Source of the DNA: Algoriphagus yeomjeoni
GTDB taxonomy: Bacteria; Bacteroidota; Bacteroidia; Cytophagales; Cyclobacteriaceae
Reading direction: 5' to 3'
NCBI RefSeq assembly: GCF_003259505.1
Contig: NZ_QLLK01000010.1
Span: 79,988 to 143,987, forward strand
DNA length: 64,000 bases
The notes under the pieces were generated by a model, which searched no databases, was not told where the DNA came from, and worked only from the letters and a program-made list of their open reading frames with translations. Of this stretch, positions 45,734 through 55,169 are shown one piece after another. Each line of letters starts with the position of its first letter. The first letter of the stretch is position 1. The translations under genes and the position numbers were made by a program.

Positions 45734-46993
45734 TTAATCAAAATCCATCATCCCCTCTATCAGTTTCTGCTCACTTTCTTCATCCATGATGCTATCGATA
45801 TAGGATTTAGTTGTTCGAATATCTGCATGACCAAGGGATTCTCCTACATATTCAATTGATGCATTTTTCCTGATTGCCATAGTTGCGAAGCTATGTCTAG
45901 CCCAATAAGTACTAATATCTTCTGTAAATCCAGCATGTTTGGCAAAGCGCTTCATGTGCTGATTAACTAACCTTGTGAAATTTTGCTTGGCTTTGAATTT
46001 TTCTTCCTCGTTCATTGAATGGTTAAGGACAGGAAATATATAGTCATTCTTAGCCCTTTGATTACTGGAGTATTTTTCAATTACCCCTTTGGAAAAATCT
46101 GTAAGCGGTACACGGATAACGATAACCTCATCTGTTGTGGTCTTTGTTTTTTCCCTTACAAATTCAAGATGGTTCGGTTTAACCTGTTCCCATTTCAAAT
46201 AGAGAATGTCTTTCATATTCATCCCTTTGCAGAGGTATGAAAAGAACCAAAAATCTTTGGCTTTCTGTTGAAATTCATTTTCAGGTTGTGTTTCAAACAA
46301 AAGTTTGAGTCCTTCCTTATTAATTGCCTTTTTTTTGTTTCTCCCTTTCGGGATGACATAACCATCTTTCCCAAAAGGATAGTTAGAGGGTTTAGCAACA
46401 TTAAAAAGGTGTCTTAAAGGTCTCAAATAAATCCCTACCGTCGACCTTGACTTTCCTTTGTCAAGCATCCATTTCTCATAGCGTTGAAGGAATTTGGGGG
46501 TTATTTCTGAAAAATGTAATTGCTTTGGAACTCGGGATCTTGTCTCAGATAAAAACGATTTCAAGGAATTAAAACTAGACTTATAACATGATATACTTCC
46601 CAATTTGTGTTGAGATTTTAAATCCTCAATCTTAATGTTATACTGGTAAAAAGCATCTTGGGGCTCTCCCTTAGGCTTAAAAAGTTTCTCCTCAAAAATA
46701 TCATGGGTAAAATTCTCAATTGATTGAGCAACGATTTTATATTCATACAAAAGCTCCTCTATTTCCTCCCTGATTTCCCGTTCATTTCTTTTAGGTTTCG
46801 GTGATTCAAATACCTTTTTATAAGTAGATAAATCCATGTCATACCCTGTTCCATAATACCGGTTTTTTTGAACAGATGTATCATAAACTCGAATTTTTAA
46901 AGGATATAATCCATCCGATTTTTTTCTTCTTACATCTAAAATTAACGATAAAATCGCTCGCTTTTCTGACTTAACTCTCTTATTATCTATCAT
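45734..46993 (-). CDS. Tyrosine-type site-specific recombinase (element integrase)
   Basis: 419 residues. N-terminal arm-binding part (LILDVRRKKSDGLYPLKIRVYDTS), a SAM-like core-binding domain (SCYKSSFNSLKSFLSE... LQRYEKWMLDKGKSRSTVGIYLRPLRHLFN) and the catalytic domain: YLCKGMNMKDILYLKW (first box; Lys at the usual Arg position), TYWARHSFATMAI (second Arg), GESLGHADIRTTKSYIDS (His and nucleophilic Tyr). Typical of Bacteroidota conjugative and mobilisable element integrases. Its start lies 150 bp from a tRNA-Asn 3' fragment, the presumed attachment site. Confidence 0.88.
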   Translation of the reverse strand: MIDNKRVKSEKRAILSLILDVRRKKSDGLYPLKIRVYDTSVQKNRYYGTGYDMDLSTYKKVFESPKPKRNEREIREEIEELLYEYKIVAQSIENFTHDIFEEKLFKPKGEPQDAFYQYNIKIEDLKSQHKLGSISCYKSSFNSLKSFLSETRSRVPKQLHFSEITPKFLQRYEKWMLDKGKSRSTVGIYLRPLRHLFNVAKPSNYPFGKDGYVIPKGRNKKKAINKEGLKLLFETQPENEFQQKAKDFWFFSYLCKGMNMKDILYLKWEQVKPNHLEFVREKTKTTTDEVIVIRVPLTDFSKGVIEKYSSNQRAKNDYIFPVLNHSMNEEEKFKAKQNFTRLVNQHMKRFAKHAGFTEDISTYWARHSFATMAIRKNASIEYVGESLGHADIRTTKSYIDSIMDEESEQKLIEGMMDFD

Positions 46994-47143
46994 ATACAGC
47001 TATAAAATTTGCAAAAAATTTGCAAAAAAACTACCCTAATAAGCACTAAAACACGTAAATAGACTAAGCTATTAAAACATGTAAAGGACTGTAATACAAC
47101 TATTTAAAAATAAACAATAAATAGAAAAACTACAAATTTAGAA

Positions 47144-47185
47144 CTGTTAATCAGAGGGTCCAAGGTTCAAGTCCTTGAGGAGGAG
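47144..47185 (+). tRNA. 3' remnant of tRNA-Asn(GTT) at the integration junction
   Basis: CTGTTAA (anticodon loop with GTT) TCAGA (anticodon stem 3' half) GGGTC (variable loop), T-arm CAAGG-TTCAAGT-CCTTG (five base pairs, seven-nt loop), acceptor 3' strand AGGAGGA, discriminator G. The 5' half is missing: the bases before it cannot make the D arm or the 5' acceptor TCCTCCT. Therefore not a functional tRNA but the duplicated core left by integration into tRNA-Asn. The terminator after it seems to be the tRNA's own. Confidence 0.75.
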
Positions 47186-47190
47186 CTCCT

Positions 47191-47226
47191 AAAGCCTCAA
47201 ATCTTACGATTTGAGGCTTTTTTATT
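47191..47226 (+). terminator. Strong intrinsic terminator after the tRNA-Asn remnant
   Basis: AAAGCCTCAAATC (47191-47203), loop TTAC, GATTTGAGGCTTT (47208-47220), then TTTATT: a 13-bp perfect stem and T-run. It belongs to the former tRNA-Asn gene. Confidence 0.75.
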
Positions 47227-47580
47227 AAATTTAGTATGGACTTTTTTATTTACATACTACGGATCCCGGATCAGTCCTAAATGCTGGGTGAATTTTCAGA
47301 GGATCCAAGTCCGCGATAGCTATGGGGAAGTCTTTGAGAAGTAGCTATAAAGCCTTATTTCATACTGATTTGAGGCTTATCACTGAGCCTAAAGAGGAGG
47401 AAGAATTCTAAACGAAATGGGTAATTTTAAAGAAACAAGGAGGTTATCTAATTTTTTATTGCATTTCACAGCATCTCTATCCAAATTTAAAAATTAAGGA
47501 GTTCTCATATCAAAAGGTATAAACCTACGTATCTTCTTTAATCACAACCTATTAACTGGTTTTTAAAATTTTCTTACTAA
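47227..47580. other. Intergenic, upstream region of the surface-protein gene
   Basis: Right flank of the integration site and presumed promoter region of the gene at 47581. I see no clear box. A weak second copy of the ...TTGAGGCTT... sequence occurs near 47370. Confidence 0.35.
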
Positions 47581-50500
47581 ATGCTCAAGCAAGCATTCGT
47601 CGTACTTATCCATTTTATCCTCCTTACGTTTATTACGTCGTCCTTTGCTCAAAGCCAAAATCTGCCGAGTACCAAGGAAGTAAATCACTATTTCGTAGGA
47701 TTTATGGACAACTTACAAGTAGGTGATCCATTAGAGCCTACCTTGGTAATTACAGCATTAGAGGATAATGTTGAAGGGGTAATTGAATTTAGAGGAAACT
47801 CTGTGCCCTTTGCTCTGGGATTGGGTGAAATTTTTGAGTTTGAAGCGAATACCAATCTCGTGGTTCAAACCAATCGTGTTATTGAAGATAAGGGAATACA
47901 TATCTACTCAGAAGGAGAAGTATCAGTTTATGCCCTGGGCCTTAAGCCAGGTACTTTTGATGGCAGCCTAGTTCTTCCCTTGGATCAATTGGGCTCCAAC
48001 TATTTTATAGCTTCCCATTACGAAAATCAAACCGAGGGAATAGGGCTTTCACAAAGACAATTCAATAACGAAAGTCAAGTTCTGATTGTGGGAACTAAAG
48101 ATAACACCCAAGTACAAATAATCCCCTCCTCCCCCATCAATGGCTCGATCGACCCATTCACTATAACCTTAGATACTGGTGAGACCTATCAATTCAAATC
48201 CAAAGGTGATTTGACAGGCACCGAAATTTCAGTCATTAACTCTACTGAGCAATGTTCCCGCATTGCAGTTTTCTCAGGTAATAAGTATGCTGACATTGGC
48301 GAGCCAGTGTGCGGTCCCTTTTCCACCTCTCATATTTTCAATCAAAATGAGCCAGTATCTTCTTGGGGAACTGAGTTTTTCCATATTCCTCTTAAGGATA
48401 GAGAATTAGGGGAATTGGTCAAATTCATCGCAGCATTTGATAATACAGAAATTTTCAATGGAACCGATCTAATAGCAACAATCGATGCCGGGGAGTTTTA
48501 CACTTTGGACGTGCAGAATAACCTTGCGCTACACTTCACCTCCTCAAAACCAATTGGAGTTTTCGGCTTTGGCAAATCCTATTCCTGCGAGATCCTTGAT
48601 GAAAATTCTGTTCTGGCACCTGCCAATGTAGCAAATTACGGAAACCCGCAGATGGTAAACTATGCCCCATTTGACGTTCCCAAAACTCAACTCACTGTAA
48701 ATTTCCAAAAAGTATATGGCACTTTAATCCATTTTGCACAACTGGTCACGCGAAGCGGTGATGTAGGACAAATGCAAATAGATGGAGTATCTGTGGCAAA
48801 TCAATTCAGTCCTGTTGCCAATAACCCCGACTACTCTTATGCTCAAATTCCCCTCCTGGCGGGAGTTCACACACTAAGCAATCCAGCTGGTTTTTCGGGC
48901 TATTTCTACGCATTGGGGCCTTCCCAGTCTTATGCTGTTGATTTTGGGAAAGATTTTGAAAATAATGACTACGAAATCCTTTCGAGTTTTGATGATCTCA
49001 CCACAGGATCACCAAGGATTGCCTGTATTGATCAGGAAGGAACCTGGAGTGTCAACGTATCAGATCCCTCCTACTCCTATTTCCTTTGGGACTTTGGGGA
49101 TGAATCTTCTAAAAAACCAGGAAAGGAAGTGACTCATACGTACACAGAAGCAGGAATTTACCTGGTTAAGGTGTTTGTATCTTTGGATGATTCTGGATGT
49201 GAGGAAACCGAACTCCATGAATTTGAAGTGGAAGTGTTCGAAATTGGAGGCGAACTTACCGGACCAACAACTGCCTGCCCAAATGTAGAAGAGCTCACTT
49301 ATTTATTTGAAGGAGAGGGTGAAATTGCAGAAGTCTTATGGCAGGCCACTGGTGGTGAAATCATTTCCCAAACCAACGAGGAAGTTGTAGTCCGTTGGGG
49401 AGCCACAAATCCAAATGCCATCCTTCAGGCAACTCCTGTAGGAACTAATGGTTGTATGGGAATTCCGATTGAATTAAACGTGGTAATCAAACAGGAACTA
49501 GAACCGGAATTACCGTTGGGACCTGTCTTCATTTGTGACTTGTCAATAGATTACACGTACACTGTGCCAGAGATCAACTCCATGAGAAGCTATGAGTGGG
49601 AGATAATTGGAGGAGTTTTTACCGGAGGCAATATAGGCCCGGAGGTAAGTGTAAGATGGGATGAAACAGAAAGCGAGGGAATTCTTTTTTATCGTGAGTT
49701 TAGCATCTTGGATGAGTTCTGCGAGGGAACCTCACCTGAATTAATCATAGCCCTCAATACTGGATTTCTAGCAAATATCAGTACACAATCGAATGTCAGC
49801 TGTTTTGGTGCGGAAGACGGGGAAATTATCCTAGAAATAGAAGGAGGAATTGCACCATATACTTTTTCCTGGTCTCACGACCAAAACCTCAACTCCCCTT
49901 TAGCTTCTGATTTGCCTCCAGGAACCTATACAGCCACAATTCAGGATAGCCAAGGCTGTGAAATCATTCTTGAAGATCTTGAAATCTCAGAGCCCGAAGC
50001 TTTAGAAATAATAACTATTGAGCAGACTAATCCATCTTGCTTCGGAAATACTGATGGAAGTATCTCTTTTGAAATTCAAGGAGGAACACCTCCCTATCGA
50101 TCTTTCAACCCTGAATATACAGTCAATCAAAATCTACTGACTTTGAATAATTTGGAGGGCGGAAACTATTTATTTCAGATAATCGATGCCGAAAATTGTG
50201 AAGTAGAAGTTTCGATTGCCTTAACCGATCCCGATCCATTGGAAGTTGAGTTAACTGTAGTCAGCAACCCTTGCCTCGGCAATTCCAATGGATCAATTCT
50301 AGCAGAACTCCCTGCTGGAAGTGGCCCATATAGCTATGAATGGAGTGATGGCAGCACGAATCAATTGAACGAGGGGCTACCAAGTGGGGAATACGAGGTC
50401 AGAGTAAAAGATGGGCAAGGCTGTGTTGCGATTGGAAGCATCAGGCTTCTGGAAGTCGCTCCAAAATTCCGCTTTCCAACTGGTTTTAATTCGGAACAGG

Positions 50501-50724
50501 GGGAATTTGGACCAATTTCTAATTGCGGAGATCTACAATTCACGCTTACTATTTTCAACCGATGGGGACAGTTGATTTATGCAGGAAACACGCCATGGGA
50601 TGGAAGTTTTAATGGCAAGGACAGTCCTACAGGAACCTATAGCTACCGATTTGATTACGAGTTTTTGCTGAATGATGAATTGGTAAAAGATGCTCAGGTA
50701 GGTTCTGTTCTTAAGATTAACTAA
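47581..50724 (+). CDS. Type IX-secreted SprB-repeat / PKD surface protein
   Basis: 1047 residues. Signal peptide (1-23, ending SFA-Q). About 95-450: IgGFc-binding-like beta domain with SHYENQTEGIGLSQRQFNNESQV and VLIVGTKDNTQVQIIPSS. A PKD domain near 487-535 (YFLWDFGDESS ... YTEAGIYLVKVFVS). Three SprB repeats near 738, 814 and 893, each opening with S/P-C-x-G-x-x-x-G-x-I (VSCFGAEDGEI, PSCFGNTDGSI, NPCLGNSNGSI). The C-terminus, IFNRWGQLIYAG, WDGSFNGKDSPTGTYSYRF, is the gliding-motility/type B sorting domain. It should be exported by type IX secretion to the cell surface for adhesion. Alone on the plus strand; first of three surface-glycan genes. Confidence 0.92.
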   Translation: MLKQAFVVLIHFILLTFITSSFAQSQNLPSTKEVNHYFVGFMDNLQVGDPLEPTLVITALEDNVEGVIEFRGNSVPFALGLGEIFEFEANTNLVVQTNRVIEDKGIHIYSEGEVSVYALGLKPGTFDGSLVLPLDQLGSNYFIASHYENQTEGIGLSQRQFNNESQVLIVGTKDNTQVQIIPSSPINGSIDPFTITLDTGETYQFKSKGDLTGTEISVINSTEQCSRIAVFSGNKYADIGEPVCGPFSTSHIFNQNEPVSSWGTEFFHIPLKDRELGELVKFIAAFDNTEIFNGTDLIATIDAGEFYTLDVQNNLALHFTSSKPIGVFGFGKSYSCEILDENSVLAPANVANYGNPQMVNYAPFDVPKTQLTVNFQKVYGTLIHFAQLVTRSGDVGQMQIDGVSVANQFSPVANNPDYSYAQIPLLAGVHTLSNPAGFSGYFYALGPSQSYAVDFGKDFENNDYEILSSFDDLTTGSPRIACIDQEGTWSVNVSDPSYSYFLWDFGDESSKKPGKEVTHTYTEAGIYLVKVFVSLDDSGCEETELHEFEVEVFEIGGELTGPTTACPNVEELTYLFEGEGEIAEVLWQATGGEIISQTNEEVVVRWGATNPNAILQATPVGTNGCMGIPIELNVVIKQELEPELPLGPVFICDLSIDYTYTVPEINSMRSYEWEIIGGVFTGGNIGPEVSVRWDETESEGILFYREFSILDEFCEGTSPELIIALNTGFLANISTQSNVSCFGAEDGEIILEIEGGIAPYTFSWSHDQNLNSPLASDLPPGTYTATIQDSQGCEIILEDLEISEPEALEIITIEQTNPSCFGNTDGSISFEIQGGTPPYRSFNPEYTVNQNLLTLNNLEGGNYLFQIIDAENCEVEVSIALTDPDPLEVELTVVSNPCLGNSNGSILAELPAGSGPYSYEWSDGSTNQLNEGLPSGEYEVRVKDGQGCVAIGSIRLLEVAPKFRFPTGFNSEQGEFGPISNCGDLQFTLTIFNRWGQLIYAGNTPWDGSFNGKDSPTGTYSYRFDYEFLLNDELVKDAQVGSVLKIN

Positions 50725-50812
50725 GTTAATGAAGTAGCATTTTTAAAGAAGATTCCATTTCATCTTTTTGGAAATCAACTCTACCTTTGATATTCAACTA
50801 GAATCATTCGCC

Positions 50813-53086
50813 TTGAAGTATCTTGCTTTTTTTGCCGCAGCCTTCTTAGGACTTGCATCTTGCAACACGCCAGAACCAATTGAAATCTCACTAGTTCCTT
50901 ATCCAAGTTCATTGGAAACTGGAACTGATCGCTTCAACCTAAGTTCAAGCACCCAGCTCATTATCGACGATCAGGGAGATTTTTCGGAAGAAATAGCCTT
51001 TTTCCAATCCATGATGCAGCAGGCCATAGGCCAAAAGCTCTCAGATAAATCAGGCGAAAACATCATTGAAATCAGAAAAACTGAAAGTTCTGAAAATCCA
51101 GAGGCTTACCATCTGAAAATTACAGCTAACAAAATGACATTGGAGGCTGGAGCTGCCGAGGGTCTGTTTTATGGATTAATGACTTTACGCCAATTGCTGC
51201 CTACAGGCATGGAGTCTGGCGAAGTTTCTAATGATATAGCTTTACCCGAATTAGAAATCTACGATCAGCCACAATACGGCTGGAGGGCAATGCATCTGGA
51301 TGTTTCCAGACATTTTTTCTCTATGGATTACCTTCGACGCTACGTAGATTTATTGTCTCTGTACAAGCTAAATAAGCTGCATCTTCACCTTACGGACGAT
51401 CAAGGATGGAGAATAGAAATCAAAAAATACCCCGAACTCACTGAGCAAGGTGCTTGGAGGACATACAACGAACAGGATTCCATTTGCATAGAAAAATCCA
51501 AAGAAGATCCTCGCTTTGCTTTGGAGCCAAAGCACATAGAAATGAGGGATGGAACTCCATATTATGGAGGGTATTATACTCAGGAGGAGCTCAAAGAATT
51601 TGTGAGCTATGCTCAGACAAAACATGTAGAGATTGTTCCAGAAATAGATATGCCAGGTCATATGATGGCAGCCATTGCGATTTACCCAGAACTTGCCTGT
51701 AATGGCGAAGCCGCCTGGGGCGATCTTTTTTCGACTCCTCTTTGTCCCGTGAATGAAGAGGTTTACACATTCGTAGAAAATGTACTGACAGAAGTAATGG
51801 ATATTTTTCCCTCCAAATACATACATATTGGAGCAGATGAAGTGGAGAAAAAGACCTGGGAAGAATCAGCTGCTGCCCAGAAATTCATGAAGGAAAATGG
51901 CATGCAGAACGTGAATGAACTGCAATCCTATTTTGTGAACAGAGTATCAGCTTTTCTCCAAGAAAATGGGAAAGAAGTAGTAGTCTGGGACGATGCCATG
52001 GCAGGAGGAATCGATGCCAATCTAAATGTAATGTACTGGAGAAATTGGGTTGCAGGTGTACCAGATAAAGCTGTACAGAATGGCAATGAAGTGATTTTGG
52101 CTCCTGGAGACCCATTCTATTTCTCTACGCCTAACTCAAAGCTTTTTGATATTTATAACAAGCCTTTGCTAGGTTCTAAGTTCCCTAAAGAGCTCACATA
52201 TAAAATTAAAGGTATTCAAGCATGTCTGTGGACAGAAACCATTCCTTCTGAAGCCCTAGCGGATGCTATGCTTTTCCCTAATGTCTTGGCCTTAGCAGAA
52301 CGAGCTTGGTCTCCTGAGTCTGCCCAGGACTGGAATTCATTCAAAACCCGTCTCATAAATCAGCTTCCCCGCCTAGATCTATTAGGTGTGAAGTATGCCT
52401 ACAACCCTACGACCAAGCTTATTCCTTTCATGAATGTGGATACTGATCTACAGCAAATTGGAATTACGCTGGAAAGTGAGATCAGTGAGCCAACCATATA
52501 TTTTACTACAGATGGCACACAGCCTACCACTGATTCTAACCTGTATGAAGGTGAGTTTTTTGTGAAAGGAAGTGCTGAGATAGTAGCTGCAGTTTTTCAA
52601 GATGGACAGCCCACCGAACCAATACTTCGTAAACAAGTGGATTACCATAAGGCAATAGGGAAATCAGTGGAGTACCACAAACCTTGGAACAAATCCTATC
52701 CAGCAGGAGATGCCGGAAGTATGACCGATGGTTACCGAGGCGGAGAATCTTACAATGACGGCATTTGGCAAGGGTTCACCAACGACCTTGATGTCACAGT
52801 GGATATGGGTGAAAAAACTATCCTAAATTCTATCTCAGCTACATTTATGCAAGCAGCGGGACCCGGTGTATTTATGCCTGAATACCTGGAAGTGGCTGTT
52901 TCTAATGATGGAGAAACTTTTGAAACTATACTTAGAATTGACAACGATATTCCTGTTTCCGAAAAGGAAAAGGTAGTCAAGGAGTTCAAAGGTTCTCTGG
53001 CAGGAAAAGAAGCACGATACGTCAAAGTTGTAGCTCCAAATGTCCAGAGAGGATTTATTTTTGTGGATGAATTGGTGATTAACTAG
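50813..53086 (+). CDS. GH20 beta-N-acetylhexosaminidase lipoprotein
   Basis: Family 20 glycoside hydrolase, removing terminal beta-N-acetylhexosamine. I choose the TTG at 50813, because (M)KYLAFFAAAFLGLASC then forms a proper lipoprotein signal; no ATG exists before, and an earlier TTG at 50768 would add 15 residues. GH20b-like N-terminal domain, catalytic barrel GWRAMHLDVSRHFF, PEIDMPGHMMAAI, YIHIGADEVEKKTW with the D-E pair, ending in IQACLWTETIPSEALADAM. Then a chitobiase-type C-terminal domain and an F5/8-type sugar-binding domain (about 615-772). Upstream of sialidase with a 28-bp gap, so cotranscribed. Confidence 0.9.
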   Translation: MKYLAFFAAAFLGLASCNTPEPIEISLVPYPSSLETGTDRFNLSSSTQLIIDDQGDFSEEIAFFQSMMQQAIGQKLSDKSGENIIEIRKTESSENPEAYHLKITANKMTLEAGAAEGLFYGLMTLRQLLPTGMESGEVSNDIALPELEIYDQPQYGWRAMHLDVSRHFFSMDYLRRYVDLLSLYKLNKLHLHLTDDQGWRIEIKKYPELTEQGAWRTYNEQDSICIEKSKEDPRFALEPKHIEMRDGTPYYGGYYTQEELKEFVSYAQTKHVEIVPEIDMPGHMMAAIAIYPELACNGEAAWGDLFSTPLCPVNEEVYTFVENVLTEVMDIFPSKYIHIGADEVEKKTWEESAAAQKFMKENGMQNVNELQSYFVNRVSAFLQENGKEVVVWDDAMAGGIDANLNVMYWRNWVAGVPDKAVQNGNEVILAPGDPFYFSTPNSKLFDIYNKPLLGSKFPKELTYKIKGIQACLWTETIPSEALADAMLFPNVLALAERAWSPESAQDWNSFKTRLINQLPRLDLLGVKYAYNPTTKLIPFMNVDTDLQQIGITLESEISEPTIYFTTDGTQPTTDSNLYEGEFFVKGSAEIVAAVFQDGQPTEPILRKQVDYHKAIGKSVEYHKPWNKSYPAGDAGSMTDGYRGGESYNDGIWQGFTNDLDVTVDMGEKTILNSISATFMQAAGPGVFMPEYLEVAVSNDGETFETILRIDNDIPVSEKEKVVKEFKGSLAGKEARYVKVVAPNVQRGFIFVDELVIN

Positions 53087-53114
53087 TAATTTCAAAAAGT
53101 AAAAACCCAAAATC

Positions 53115-54275
53115 ATGAAATTTCTCTTAGCCTTCTTCTTACTTTTTCATTTTACAACAGCTTTTGCTCAAGAAACTGTGGTTTATCAAGGCGGCCAAGA
53201 AGGCCATGCTACTTACAGAATCCCGGCGATCATAGGTATACCGAATGGCGAACTTTTGGCTTTTGCCGAAGGCAGAGTCAATGGCTCCAATGACTATGGT
53301 GATATAAATCTCGTTCTTAAAAGAAGCAAGGATAAAGGCAAAACTTGGTCTGCACTCCAAACGATAGTTGATTACGACGATTTGCAAGCTGGCAATCCTG
53401 CTCCTGTCATCGATCTTTTTGACCCAGCACATCCAAAAGGAGTGGTTTACTTATTCTACAACACGGGTAACAATCATGAGTATGACATCCGAATGAATAA
53501 GGGAGTTCGGGAAGTATGGATGATTCGCTCACTTGATCTGGGGCATTCATGGGAGGAGCCTGTCAACATCACCAGCCAAGTTCACAAACCAAATAATCCT
53601 GAGTTTAATCCCAATTATACGAATCCAGCAGATTGGAGGCATTACGCCAATACGCCCGGACATGCATTCCAATTTCAAAATGGAGAATACAAAGGAAGAA
53701 TCTACGTTGCGGCAAATCACTCAAAAGGTGATCCTCAGGATGAATTCAAAGATTATCAAGCTCATGGATTCTATACTGATGACCATGGCAAGACCTTTAA
53801 AGTCTCCGAATCTATCAAATTCCCAGGCTCCAATGAATCCATTGCTGCCGAGCTCCCAGATGGAAATATGATCATCAGTATCCGAAATCAACGGGGAGAT
53901 ATTCGCAGTAGAATTCTCGCTTATTCCAATGATGGAGGCGAAACTTGGAGCGAACAATACTTTGAGGAAAGCCTACCTGATCCAGTATGTCAAGGCTCTA
54001 TCCTATCTTTTGAGGACGAAAATGGAAATACAATTCTCGCGCATTCCAATAATGCTGACACGGAAGACCGAAATAATCTGACGTTAAAAATCAGCAGAGA
54101 TCTGGGCAAATCTTGGACAGAATCTATTATGATTGACCGAAAAGACATTCCCAAAGGAATAACCTGGACTGCCTACAGCGACTTGGTTCTGCTCGACCCG
54201 CAAACTCTAGGCATCCTCTATGAGCGAGATGATTACAAGGAAATTGTATTTAAATGGATGGAATGGGAGAAGTGA
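53115..54275 (+). CDS. GH33 exo-alpha-sialidase
   Basis: 386 residues. Signal peptide 1-19 (ending AFA-Q). The sialidase arginine motif YRIPAI (34-39) is followed by Asp boxes S-x-D-x-G-x-x-W/F: SKDKGKTW, SLDLGHSW, TDDHGKTF, SNDGGETW and SRDLGKSW. The last parts, GILYERDDYKEI (Glu/Tyr region) and the Asp in VNGSNDYGDINLV fit a catalytic site. It should remove terminal sialic acid from host or environmental glycans in the periplasm or at the surface. Cotranscribed with the GH20 enzyme: sialic acid is stripped first, then hexosamine. Confidence 0.92.
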   Translation: MKFLLAFFLLFHFTTAFAQETVVYQGGQEGHATYRIPAIIGIPNGELLAFAEGRVNGSNDYGDINLVLKRSKDKGKTWSALQTIVDYDDLQAGNPAPVIDLFDPAHPKGVVYLFYNTGNNHEYDIRMNKGVREVWMIRSLDLGHSWEEPVNITSQVHKPNNPEFNPNYTNPADWRHYANTPGHAFQFQNGEYKGRIYVAANHSKGDPQDEFKDYQAHGFYTDDHGKTFKVSESIKFPGSNESIAAELPDGNMIISIRNQRGDIRSRILAYSNDGGETWSEQYFEESLPDPVCQGSILSFEDENGNTILAHSNNADTEDRNNLTLKISRDLGKSWTESIMIDRKDIPKGITWTAYSDLVLLDPQTLGILYERDDYKEIVFKWMEWEK

Positions 54276-54372
54276 TAATATATTTGGGTAAATCCCCACA
54301 TTGAAAAGTATGCTCAGACATTGCCTTTTTGATTAGAAAATAGTAACAGTGGAGATCAACTCCAAAAGTCGT

Positions 54373-54699
54373 CTAATTACTATACACTTGATCAAATTCT
54401 TGTAATAGGACTTTTAAGCATTCTTTACTTACCATCCTCAATTCCTCTCCTCCTGATGAAACAGGAACCTCAGTACTCTTTTGCATAAAGCCCAGATAGA
54501 CTTCCATAAATTTATCTTTTCCTTGATCAGTTTGGGTCCCTATCAATTGAGCAACTAGATCTGCGATTCCTAGATAATGGTTATCCATATGATCCAAGCC
54601 AATGTTAGCTAATCCCAGGATCAATTGGGAATGTTTGAGATCCGCTAGAATCATTTCTTCTAGACAGGTTTTGAATTCTTCATCACTAAATGTTTTCAT
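54373..54699 (-). CDS. Small hypothetical protein
   Basis: 108 residues, acidic, mostly helical (SDEEFKTCLEEMILADLKHSQLILGLANIGLDHMDN, HYLGIADLVAQLIG, SKECLKVLLQEFDQVY). No signal peptide and no family recognised. It is opposite in direction to its neighbours, with no operon partner. The upstream stretch (54700-54900) has no clear promoter. Confidence 0.45.
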   Translation of the reverse strand: MKTFSDEEFKTCLEEMILADLKHSQLILGLANIGLDHMDNHYLGIADLVAQLIGTQTDQGKDKFMEVYLGFMQKSTEVPVSSGGEELRMVSKECLKVLLQEFDQVYSN

Positions 54700-54921
54700 A
54701 GCAAAAATCCTTTTAAGTCTTCAAGTTGACTTCTTGTAAAAAGCCTAGAAGAAAGGTCTACTATTCTCTTTTGCTACTCAAATCAATCAAGGGATAAATT
54801 ATCCCTGATATTTTCTAAATTACCTTGATCTTGGAAGCAATAAACTAAGTTTAAAAGTGTAAATTTCTTAAATTTGATTAAGAAGAATTACAGTAACAAA
54901 TCTTAAAAAGAAACCTTGCCC

Positions 54922-55136
54922 ATGTGAGTGTCTTCACTCACATACCAACAACACTGCCGCAGTTTTCGGCCTCGGTCTGTGCCTGTCCGCCGTGGCGGAT
55001 CATCACAGACCGAAAATAAGTAAAGCATACCAACAGCTAGCCTCTGTAAGTGTCTTCACTCACAGATCTAAAACACTGCCGCAGTTTGCGGAATTACAAC
55101 TAAAACAAGAATCACACCTTCGTGGAGACACGAAGG
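54922..55136 (+). ncRNA. Array of perfect hairpins upstream of an XRE gene
   Basis: Hairpin 1: ATGTGAGTG-TCTT-CACTCACAT (54922-54943). Hairpin 2: ACTGC-C-GCAGT (54953-54963). Hairpin 3: CGGTCTGTG (54973-54981) with CACAGACCG (55004-55012), enclosing TCCGC-CGTG-GCGGA. Hairpin 4: TCTGTAAGTG-TCTT-CACTCACAGA (55043-55066, one mismatch). Hairpin 5 repeats ACTGC-C-GCAGT (55075-55085). Hairpin 6: CCTTCGTG-GAGA-CACGAAGG (55117-55136), a GNRA-type loop. Hairpins 1+2 and 4+5 are one unit duplicated. Structured RNA or protein-binding array. Confidence 0.6.
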
Positions 55137-55169
55137 CGGGCGCGAAAGACCGAAATAAACCATCCACTT

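Larger units (their letters stand above)
29339..47185. mobile_element. Putative integrative mobilisable element core
   Basis: Bounded on the right by a 3' fragment of tRNA-Asn next to a tyrosine recombinase; contains relaxase, coupling ATPase, MobC-like gene and the peptide-biosynthesis operon as cargo. The left end is uncertain: no second tRNA-Asn copy is found in the window, and ardC and fic (20-23.5 kb) could also belong. Confidence 0.4.

Noticed and set aside
51368..51826. 152-codon open frame antisense to the GH20 gene
   Set aside because: It is the mirror frame of the catalytic barrel and has no motif of its own.
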